Of a DNA stretch of 50,998 bases, positions 43,921 to 50,998 are shown in pieces; the stretch's first letter is position 1; each line of letters begins with the position of its first letter. The DNA comes from Prevotellaceae bacterium (GTDB lineage Bacteria; Bacteroidota; Bacteroidia; Bacteroidales; Bacteroidaceae). A program made the position numbers and the translations under genes. The stretch covers positions 1 to 50,998 of the forward strand of contig JAQYEW010000025.1 in NCBI GenBank assembly GCA_028723455.1, written 5' to 3'. The notes beneath the pieces are model-generated. The model had not been told where the DNA came from. It saw nothing but the letters and a program-made list of their open reading frames with translations, and searched no databases.

Positions 43921-43966
43921 CAAAGGTAACAAAAAGGGCTGATACCTCGGGAGAAGTGTCAGCCCT
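43921..43966 (-). promoter_or_regulatory. Outer hairpin and -7 box at the transposase 5' end
   Basis: On the minus strand an 8-bp stem (AGGGCTGA/TCAGCCCT, 43935-43966) followed by TTTTT resembles a terminator. It lies directly before TACCTTTG (43921-43928), the -7 box of the transposase promoter. Such a hairpin may shield the element from outside transcription. Confidence 0.5.
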
Positions 43967-44020
43967 AAATTTGTATCTTCACCAAAATTTCTTTGGACAG
44001 TAGTGTTTATGTAGGTGTTT

Positions 44021-44503
44021 TTAGATACCTCCAAATTTATTTTCTTTTAATTCCCATTCCTGTTTTTCGCAAGAATACTCGTAAAAACAATTACACCAAT
44101 TACTTAAACCTACGACTATTGCCTTTTTATTCATCAATTTGACACTCTTACTTGTTATCGAAACTTGTAACTGATTGTTTTTTAGTTTAAAAGAAACAAA
44201 CAATACGTCTATTCCTTTTTGTAACTGTTTTTTCAAGTGATTGGAATATACTCGAAAAAAATCAACAGAAAAGAAAGTAACATTTGGCAAACTGTCATAA
44301 GGAAAATTTGAAGGTAATCCGTCTCTACAAATATATGTATTGTATTTTTCGCAATCTGCACACTCTTTTTTTCGCAGTTCCGAATTGTAACTCATATATG
44401 AACGTAAACTTTCTATTATCATTTTGTTCAGTTGATTACTTTCCTGTGCATTGGAAAATAAACAAATACATATAAAACTAAATGTAACAACTATTTCTTT
44501 CAT
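44021..44503 (-). CDS. Small secreted Cys-rich protein, unknown
   Basis: The 160-residue protein has a clean signal peptide (MKEIVVTFSFICICLFSNAQ) and two cysteine clusters (ECADCEKYNTYIC and NWCNCFYEYSCE). It is very AT-rich. The family is not recognised. It lies between two IS remnants, so it is an accessory gene of the island. No clear promoter is seen. Confidence 0.6.
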   Translation of the reverse strand: MKEIVVTFSFICICLFSNAQESNQLNKMIIESLRSYMSYNSELRKKECADCEKYNTYICRDGLPSNFPYDSLPNVTFFSVDFFRVYSNHLKKQLQKGIDVLFVSFKLKNNQLQVSITSKSVKLMNKKAIVVGLSNWCNCFYEYSCEKQEWELKENKFGGI

Positions 44504-44619
44504 CTGTTATTATTTTTTAGCCTTAATTCCGCAACGCTATTATAAATTAAACTTTTTAAGTACCTGAGCAACAAAAAGTTCTTAGACTAGCTAAGCGGCA
44601 GAGCCGAGCGGCCCAGGAT

Positions 44620-44650
44620 TTTGTCATGTCGAAGAATTCACTTATCTTAG
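44620..44650 (+). promoter_or_regulatory. Degenerate promoter of the IS1380 transposase
   Basis: TTTG at 44620-44623, a 19-bp spacer and TATCTTAG at 44643-44650 (one mismatch to the -7 consensus), 36 bp upstream of the transposase ATG. Confidence 0.45.
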
Positions 44651-44685
44651 TGTTGCAAAATAAACAAGAGAATCCGACGATAGAC

Positions 44686-45586
44686 ATGGCAAAAATACAA
44701 ATTAAATCTTAGAAACTCACTCCTTTTGGAGGAATATTTCCAATCATGGAGCAATTTGACTCCACATTGTCATCTGTAGAGGATGTCATTACTCATTTGA
44801 TGAACCATCTCTCGCTTCATCCGACACTTCGCACTTGTAGCTCTGACACTATTCTCAGAGCCATAAAGGAGCTGACGCAAGAAAACATTTCATACACGTC
44901 AGATACGGGTAAGAACTACGATTTCAATACGGCTGACACTCTCAATACTTTACTGCTCAATTGTATGTTTGCGTCTGGCCAACTGAAAGAGGGTGAAATG
45001 TATGATGTCGACTTCGACCATCTGTTCATAGAGACTGAGAAGTATGATGCAAAGCCTACATACAAGAAGTTCCTTGGTTATCGCCCCGGCGTGGCGGTTA
45101 TTGGCGACTTGATTGTCGGCATTGAGAATAGCGAAGGCAACACAAATGTTCGTTTCCATCAGAAGGATACGCTGAGGAGGTTCTTTGAGAGGTTTGAACG
45201 CAACAACATTGCAGCCAACCGCTTCAGGGCAGACTGTGGGTCTTGCTCTGAAGAAATAGTGGAAGAGGTTGGGAAGCATTGCAAGTCTTTCTACATCCGT
45301 GCCAACCGCTGCAGTTCGCTCTAACAATGACATGTTTGCTCTCAGAGGCTGGAAGATTGAGGAAACCAATGGCATTGAGTTCGAATTGAACTCAATCCTT
45401 GTTGATAAGTGGAAGGGTAAAGCATACCGACTTGTGATTCAAAGACAGAAACGGATGGATGGTGTGCAGGATCTTTGGGAAGGAGAATACACATACCGTT
45501 GTATCCTGACTAACGACTATGAATCTTCCGCAAGAGAGATTCTCGAATTCTATAACCTTTGTGGAGGAAAGGAACGTATCTATTAA
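44686..45586 (+). pseudogene. Decayed IS1380-family transposase
   Basis: The frame starts MAKIQIKS with an in-frame TAG at codon 9 (44710-44712), then reopens (TPFGGIF, MEQFDSTLSSV). The core block FLGYRPGVAVIGDLIVGIEN marks IS1380. An extra A near 45323 (CTCTAACAATGAC) shifts the frame, and the protein continues NDMFALRGWKIEETNG. It stops at 45586 after KERIY. The total is about 300 codons, against over 400 in intact members (family knowledge). The 3' third is missing, so it is non-functional. Confidence 0.85.
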
Positions 45587-45655
45587 GCTAAAGACACGTG
45601 GCAAGGCTTACATCATTAAAAAAAAACTAAAAAACACAAGTCTTGCAATGTAGAC

Positions 45656-45686
45656 TTTGCAAAAAATAAAAATACTTGTATCTTTG
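45656..45686 (+). promoter_or_regulatory. Promoter of the AAA ATPase gene
   Basis: A perfect Bacteroidetes promoter: TTTG at 45656-45659, a 19-bp spacer, TATCTTTG at 45679-45686. It fixes the downstream ATG at 45706, because an in-frame ATG at 45676 lies inside the promoter. Confidence 0.8.
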
Positions 45687-45705
45687 CAATCGCAAACGTA
45701 CGCAT

Positions 45706-46902
45706 ATGGAGTTGATGGAATCTTTCTTTAGGACACACGCCTATCTCATCGATCACACCAACGCTACGGTACGCCGTAGCCTAATGGATGAAATCGATTG
45801 GAGTCATCGGCTTATTGGCATAAAAGGCACCCGTGGCGTAGGAAAGACCACTTTCCTGCTTGAGTATGCTAAGGAAAAATTCGGGAAGGACAATCGCCAG
45901 TGCCTTTACGTGAACATGAACAACTTTTATTTTCAAGGCAATGGCATATCTGACTTCGCAGGCGAGTTTGTTCGCAATGGCGGACGGGTATTGTTGCTCG
46001 ACCAAATATTCAAGCAAACCAATTGGAGCCAAGAGCTTAGAAAATGTTACGACCTTTATCCTGAGTTGAGAATAGTTTTCACTGGGTCCAGTGTAATGCG
46101 GTTGAAAACAGACTATCCTGCAATAAAGGACATCTTGGACTTTTATTATCTCAGAGGCTTCTCGTTTCGTGAATACTTGAATCTCACCGCGGGGACAACT
46201 TTCCGGCCATATACGCTGGATGAGATATTAAACAACCATGAGCACATAGTTAAGAATGTGTTGCCGATAGTCAACCCTATGAATTATTTTAGCGATTATC
46301 TGCATCACGGCTTCTACCCTTTCTTCCTTGAACAGCGCAACTTCTCGGAAAACTTGTTGAAGACTATGAACATGATGACAGAGGTGGACATACTCATTAT
46401 CAAGCAGATAGAACTGAAATACTTATCTAAGATAAAAAAGCTGTTCTATCTTCTTGCCATGGAAGGGCCTATAGCACCAAATGTCAGTCAGTTGGCTCAA
46501 CAAATAAACACGAGCCGAGCGACGGTGATGAACTATATAAAGTATCTCACGGATGCCCGTCTGCTTAACATGATTTACTACCCCGACATGGACTTTCCAA
46601 AGAAGCCGGCGAAGGTGATGATGCATAACCCTAACCTCATGTATGCCATTTACCCTATAACGGTGGTTCAGCAAGAGCTGATGGAGACATTTTTTGTTAA
46701 CACAATGTGGAAAGACCACGTGGTGAACCAAGGCGACAAGCCACAGAGCTACATGATTGACGGAGCGCAAAGGTTTAAGGTGTGTGATGCCAAGTCAACC
46801 ACGAAGACAAGGTTCAATAAGGGAACGTGGTATGCGAGATACAACATGGAAGTGGGACACGACAACCAGATACCCTTGTGGCTGTTTGGCTTCTTATATT
46901 AA
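45706..46902 (+). CDS. AAA ATPase with DUF4143-like C-terminal part
   Basis: The 398-residue protein has a Walker A GTRGVGKT (41-48) and a Walker B RVLLLDQ (94-100) in which the usual Glu after Asp99 is Gln100. It has the sensor FTGSSVMRL and a C-terminal half with a winged-helix segment (VSQLAQQINTSRATVMNYI). Such AAA_14/DUF4143 proteins are common in Bacteroidales, and their role is unclear (defence or DNA-related ATPases have been suggested). If the Gln is unusual for this family, hydrolysis may be weak. The start is set by the promoter. It is 66 bp upstream of nifJ. Confidence 0.8.
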   Translation: MELMESFFRTHAYLIDHTNATVRRSLMDEIDWSHRLIGIKGTRGVGKTTFLLEYAKEKFGKDNRQCLYVNMNNFYFQGNGISDFAGEFVRNGGRVLLLDQIFKQTNWSQELRKCYDLYPELRIVFTGSSVMRLKTDYPAIKDILDFYYLRGFSFREYLNLTAGTTFRPYTLDEILNNHEHIVKNVLPIVNPMNYFSDYLHHGFYPFFLEQRNFSENLLKTMNMMTEVDILIIKQIELKYLSKIKKLFYLLAMEGPIAPNVSQLAQQINTSRATVMNYIKYLTDARLLNMIYYPDMDFPKKPAKVMMHNPNLMYAIYPITVVQQELMETFFVNTMWKDHVVNQGDKPQSYMIDGAQRFKVCDAKSTTKTRFNKGTWYARYNMEVGHDNQIPLWLFGFLY

Positions 46903-46968
46903 GCAAGACTCAATAAAACATTAAAAAACAAGATATTATACAACAACATTAATTTCTATTGTAGTAAT

Positions 46969-49900
46969 ATGGATAAAAAAAAGAAATTTGTGACGGTCGA
47001 TGGTAATACCGCCGCTGCTCATGTGAGCTACATGTTCACTGAGGTTGCTGCCATTTACCCTATCACCCCATCCTCTCCAATGGCAGAGCATGTGGATGAA
47101 TGGGCAGCTAAGGGTCGCAAAAATCTCTTTGGTCAGACTGTTTCCGTCCAGGAGATGGAGTCAGAGGGCGGTGCCGCAGGTGCCGTGCACGGATCTTTGC
47201 AAGCTGGTGCCCTCACAAGCACATACACGGCTTCGCAGGGTCTCCTGTTGATGATCCCTAACATGTACAAGATCGCTGGTGAGCTGCTTCCTTGCGTATT
47301 CAACGTTTCAGCTCGTACGCTGGCATCTCACTCATTGTGTATCTTTGGCGATCACCAAGATGTGATGGCATGCCGTCAGACAGGCTTCGCTATGTTCTGC
47401 TCAGGCTCTGTACAGGAGGTTATGGATCTCTCTGCCGTGCCTTACCTTTCCACACTTGAGAGCTCGGTGCCATTCATCAACTTCTTTGACGGCTTCCGTA
47501 CTTCTCATGAGTACCACAAGATTGAGGAGATGGACATGGAGGATATCCGTCCTCTCGTTAACCCTGAGTGGATTAAGAGATTCCGTGACCGCGCCATGAG
47601 CCCAGAGCGTCCTGACACGCGTGGTACCGCAGAGAACCCTGAGACATTCTTCACTCATCGTGAGGCTTGCAACAAGTATTATGAAGCCGTGCCTGAGATC
47701 GTGGAGAAGCACCTCGCCGAGGTATCAAAGATCACGGGCAGGGAGTATCACCTCTTCAACTACTATGGTGCTCCTGACGCTGAGAATGTCATCGTGCTCA
47801 TGGGTTCTGCCACAGAGCCAGCTCGTGAGGCTATCGACTACCTCACAAAGCAGGGCAAGAAGGTTGGTATGGTTGCCGTGCACCTCTATCGCCCATTCAG
47901 CGTAGAGGCCATCCGCAAGGCTATTCCTGACACCGTGAAGCGCATCGCCGTGCTCGACCGCACAAAGGAGCCTGGAGCTGAGGGAGAACCTCTCTACCTC
48001 GACGTGAAGAGCGCCCTCTATGACGATCCACGCAAGCCTTTGATCGTTGGCGGCCGTTACGGTCTTGGATCAAGCGACACCACACCTGCAAAGATCGTGT
48101 CTGTGTTCAACAACCTGGAGCTTCCTACTCCTAAGAACCATTTCACTGTTGGCATCGTTGATGACGTTACGTTTACCAGCCTGCCAGAGGTTCCCGAGAT
48201 TCCAATGGGCGGCGACAGCTTGTTCGAGGCTAAGTTCTATGGCTTGGGCTCAGATGGTACAGTCGGTGCCAACAAGAACTCTGTGCAGATTATCGGTAAC
48301 AACACCAATAAGTATTGCCAGGCTTACTTCTCTTACGACTCTAAGAAGTCGGGTGGTTTCACATGCTCTCACCTTCGTTTCGGCGACGAGCCTATCCACT
48401 CAGCTTATCAGGTTAACACGCCTAACTTCGTGGCTTGCCACGTTCAGGCTTACCTGAACATGTATGACGTGACACGTGGCCTTCGCGATGGCGGTACATT
48501 CCTTCTCAATACCATCTTTGATGGCGATGAGCTGTTGAACTTCATTCCTAACAAGGTTAAGCGCTACTTCGCTAAGCACAACATCAAGGTTTATTACATC
48601 AACGCCACAAAGATTGGCCAGGAGATTGGCTTGGGCAACCGCACCAACACTATCCTGCAGTCCGCGTTCTTCCGTATCACGGAGGTTATTCCAATCGATC
48701 TCGCCGTCGAGCAGATGAAGGCATTCATCGTTAAGTCTTATGGCAAGAAGGGACAGGATGTCGTTGACAAGAACTATGCCGCCGTTGACCGTGGTGGCGA
48801 GTACAAGGAACTTGCCGTTGACCCGGCATGGGTTTCACTGCCAGACGATGCCAAGGTTGAGGATGACGCTCCCGCATTTGTAAAGGAGATTGTCCGCCCA
48901 ATGAACGCTCAGGCTGGTGACCTGTTGAAGGTTTCCGACTTCGTGAAGTTCGGCACCACTGATGGCACATGGCAGTGTGGCACTGCTGCTTACGATAAGC
49001 GTGGTGTTGAGGCTTTCGTTCCGGAATGGAACCCAGAGAACTGTATACAGTGTAACAAGTGTGCGTTCTGCTGTCCTCACTCTTGCATCCGTCCGTTCGT
49101 CTTGGACGAGAAGGAAGCTGCCGACTTCAACGACGCCACAATCAACATGCTTGCTCCAAAGCAGCTCAAGGGCATGCAATTCCGTATCCAGACTTCCGTG
49201 CTCGACTGTCTTGGTTGCGGCAACTGCGTCGATGTATGTCCAGGCAAGAAGGGTGAGAAGGCTCTGAAGATGGTTCCTTTCAATGTCGATGATGAGAACA
49301 TGAAGAAGGAAGTTGCCAATTGGGAGTATCTCGTTAAGAACGTCAAGTCAAAGCAGTCTTTGGTAGACATCAAGCAGAGTCCTAAGAACTCTCAGTTTGC
49401 CCAGCCTCTCTTCGAGTTCTCTGGCGCATGCTCTGGTTGCGGTGAGACTCCTTATGTCAAGCTCATCTCTCAACTCTTCGGTGACCGTGAGATGATCGCC
49501 AACGCTACAGGTTGCTCTTCAATCTATTCCGCTTCCGTGCCTTCTACTCCTTACTGCACCAATGACAAGGGTCAGGGTCCTGCATTCAACAACTCACTGT
49601 TTGAGGACTTCTGCGAGTTCGGTCTTGGTATGACGCTTGCCAACAAGAAGATGAAGAAGCGCATCACTCTCCTGCTCCAGCAAAAGATGGAGAACGAGCA
49701 TACGGCCGATGACTTCAAGCAGGCTGCACAGCAATGGATTGATAACCAGAACGACGCTGAAGGCTCTAAGGCTGCGGCCGCAGTGCTGAAGCCTCTTATC
49801 GAGCGTGACGCTGCCGCAGGTTGCGAGTGCGCTAAGGAGCTGAAGACTCTCGACCATTACCTCGTAAAGCGCAGTCAGTGGATTATCGGTGGCGATGGTG

Positions 49901-50556
49901 CTTCTTACGACATCGGCTACGGTGGTCTTGATCACGTGTTGTCTACTGGTGAGGACGTGAATATCCTCGTTCTCGACACTGAGGTTTACTCAAACACTGG
50001 TGGCCAGTCATCAAAGTCTACACCTCTCGGTGCTATCGCTCAGTTCGCTGCAAGCGGCAAGAGAGTCACCAAGAAGGACCTTGGCTTGATGGAGACAACT
50101 TATGGTTACATCTATGTGGCCCAGGTTGCAATGGGAGCAGACAATGCTCAGACATTGAAGGCCATTCGTGAGGCTGAGGCTTATCCAGGCCCATCACTTG
50201 TCATAGCTTATGCTCCATGTATCAACCACGGTATCAAGGGCTCAAAGGCCGACAAACGTAACATGGGTCGCTCGCAGCATGAGGAGGCTCTTGCCGTTGA
50301 ATGTGGTTACTGGCACCTCTGGCGTTTCAACCCTGAACTCGCCAAGGAAGGCAAGAACCCATTCACTCTCGATTCAAAGGCTCCGCAGTGGGATAAGTTC
50401 CAGGATTACCTCATGGGTGAGGTCCGCTTCTCTTCATTGAAGAAGGCCGTGCCAGACAAGGCAGACGATCTCTTCCAAGAGACTGAGAAGAGCGCTAAGC
50501 GTCGTTATCAGTCATACGTTCGCAAGGCAGCTGAGGATTGGAGCGAAAGCATCTAA
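46969..50556 (+). CDS. nifJ: Pyruvate:ferredoxin (flavodoxin) oxidoreductase
   Basis: Oxidises pyruvate to acetyl-CoA and CO2 while reducing ferredoxin in anaerobes. The 1195-residue single chain has all domains: the N-terminal pyrimidine/TPP part (AAIYPITPSSPMAEH), a central ferredoxin domain with CIQCNKCAFCCP and CLGCGNCVDVCPG, a further cluster site near CSGCGETPYVK, and the C-terminal TPP site GDGASYDIGYGGLDH. Length is normal. Its codon use differs from the genes to the left (Pro mostly CCT and CCA, not CCC). It is flanked by IS remnants, so it may have come by transfer. No clear promoter was found. Confidence 0.97.
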   Translation: MDKKKKFVTVDGNTAAAHVSYMFTEVAAIYPITPSSPMAEHVDEWAAKGRKNLFGQTVSVQEMESEGGAAGAVHGSLQAGALTSTYTASQGLLLMIPNMYKIAGELLPCVFNVSARTLASHSLCIFGDHQDVMACRQTGFAMFCSGSVQEVMDLSAVPYLSTLESSVPFINFFDGFRTSHEYHKIEEMDMEDIRPLVNPEWIKRFRDRAMSPERPDTRGTAENPETFFTHREACNKYYEAVPEIVEKHLAEVSKITGREYHLFNYYGAPDAENVIVLMGSATEPAREAIDYLTKQGKKVGMVAVHLYRPFSVEAIRKAIPDTVKRIAVLDRTKEPGAEGEPLYLDVKSALYDDPRKPLIVGGRYGLGSSDTTPAKIVSVFNNLELPTPKNHFTVGIVDDVTFTSLPEVPEIPMGGDSLFEAKFYGLGSDGTVGANKNSVQIIGNNTNKYCQAYFSYDSKKSGGFTCSHLRFGDEPIHSAYQVNTPNFVACHVQAYLNMYDVTRGLRDGGTFLLNTIFDGDELLNFIPNKVKRYFAKHNIKVYYINATKIGQEIGLGNRTNTILQSAFFRITEVIPIDLAVEQMKAFIVKSYGKKGQDVVDKNYAAVDRGGEYKELAVDPAWVSLPDDAKVEDDAPAFVKEIVRPMNAQAGDLLKVSDFVKFGTTDGTWQCGTAAYDKRGVEAFVPEWNPENCIQCNKCAFCCPHSCIRPFVLDEKEAADFNDATINMLAPKQLKGMQFRIQTSVLDCLGCGNCVDVCPGKKGEKALKMVPFNVDDENMKKEVANWEYLVKNVKSKQSLVDIKQSPKNSQFAQPLFEFSGACSGCGETPYVKLISQLFGDREMIANATGCSSIYSASVPSTPYCTNDKGQGPAFNNSLFEDFCEFGLGMTLANKKMKKRITLLLQQKMENEHTADDFKQAAQQWIDNQNDAEGSKAAAAVLKPLIERDAAAGCECAKELKTLDHYLVKRSQWIIGGDGASYDIGYGGLDHVLSTGEDVNILVLDTEVYSNTGGQSSKSTPLGAIAQFAASGKRVTKKDLGLMETTYGYIYVAQVAMGADNAQTLKAIREAEAYPGPSLVIAYAPCINHGIKGSKADKRNMGRSQHEEALAVECGYWHLWRFNPELAKEGKNPFTLDSKAPQWDKFQDYLMGEVRFSSLKKAVPDKADDLFQETEKSAKRRYQSYVRKAAEDWSESI

Positions 50557-50608
50557 TAGATTTATACAAGAGGTTAGTGAAAGCATTTTCCTGACCTTTT
50601 AAAACATC

Positions 50609-50655
50609 AAAGCAGATTGCATAACCTTATACAGGCTTGCAATCTGCTTTTATTA
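50609..50655 (+). terminator. Terminator of nifJ
   Basis: A 13-bp perfect stem (AAAGCAGATTGCA at 50609-50621 and TGCAATCTGCTTT at 50638-50650) with a 16-base loop and a T-rich tail, 52 bp after the stop. Confidence 0.85.
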
Positions 50656-50739
50656 TTTTATATTGCCGTGTGCTATTCTTTATAGTAAAATTCTGCCCAA
50701 ATATTCAGAATAGCTTAACATGAGCGATTTATGAGTGTT

Positions 50740-50998
50740 TTACCTCAATAGAGGTAATAATTTAGCATCCTCAAAGAGGGAGTCAAACAGCTTCTGTGAA
50801 ATATAGCCTTTGTCAGCGAACAGCTTGCCATACAGTCGTTTAGCAAGAACCTTGAACACATTCGGGTCCTTGTCGCTGACATTTGCACCAGTAAGTACAA
50901 ACGCTATTATCTCGCCTCTGTCATTGCACGCAAGGTGGAGCTTAAAGCCATGACACCAACCCATAGTTCCTTTTCCGTCAGTGGCAATTCCCTTGAAT
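50740..50998 (-). pseudogene. Truncated IS982-type transposase, runs off the edge
   Basis: The frame is open beyond 50998. Residues read FKGIATDGKGTMGWCHGFKLHL, split over the edge, then NDRGEIIAFVLTGANVSD and LFADKGYISQKLFDSLFED, the DDE part of IS982-family transposases. After LFED (about 50766) the sequence turns to AKLLPLLR and stops, so the 3' end appears cut off. A 7-bp inverted repeat (TTACCTC/GAGGTAA, 50740-50757) lies at the break. Confidence 0.7.

Overview
The window looks like a Bacteroidales chromosome, probably Prevotellaceae-like, with a high-GC core. Three things suggest this. The promoters have the Bacteroidetes pattern (TTTG, about 19-20 bp, TAnnTTTG) and genes lack Shine-Dalgarno sites. 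The gene blocks are characteristic: DUF6242-porG-uppS-bamA-skp-murI, a V-type ATPase operon with DUF2764, and ATP-dependent pckA. A secreted protein ends in a short tail typical of Bacteroidales surface proteins. No rRNA, tRNA or CRISPR array was seen. Family names come from recognising motifs by eye, not from a database search.

Left part (1-8 kb): dsbD and pckA on the minus strand, upp divergent from pckA, and a 1051-residue secreted multidomain protein. From 8 to 15.7 kb lies a seven-gene V-type ATPase operon (E, DUF2764, A, B, D, I, K). Its rotor subunit keeps a Na+-binding signature. From 15.8 to 22.1 kb come a Wzx-like flippase with an uncharacterised ATP-grasp protein, an MFS transporter behind a striking phased and palindromic repeat, NhaA, and a NahK-like sugar kinase.

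Middle part (22-40.2 kb): an envelope-biogenesis operon (DUF6242 lipoprotein, PorG, UppS, BamA, three Skp/OmpH paralogues, MurI), then ribD, prmC-recX and an AT-rich lipoprotein. Next is a divergent block with rfbA-rfbD-ansA on one side and luxS-rfbB-lrgA-lrgB-mutY on the other. Genes here are packed with ATGA overlaps. Thymidylyltransferase, 4,6-dehydratase and reductase of the dTDP-rhamnose pathway are present, but the 3,5-epimerase (rfbC) is not in the window.

Right part (40.2-51 kb): an AT-rich accessory island. It holds an orphan Rhs C-terminal tip with a chain of small downstream genes (candidate immunity genes, two of them frameshifted), a rearranged IS4-type transposase with a 210-bp internal duplication, a secreted Cys-rich small protein, a decayed IS1380 transposase, and an AAA ATPase. 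After these come nifJ (pyruvate:ferredoxin oxidoreductase), whose codon use differs clearly from the left 40 kb, and a truncated IS982-type transposase running off the edge. The most interesting leads are the phased TATATATG array, the Rhs-tip island, the ATP-grasp/flippase pair, the candidate small RNA at 22.26 kb, and the near-leaderless promoters.
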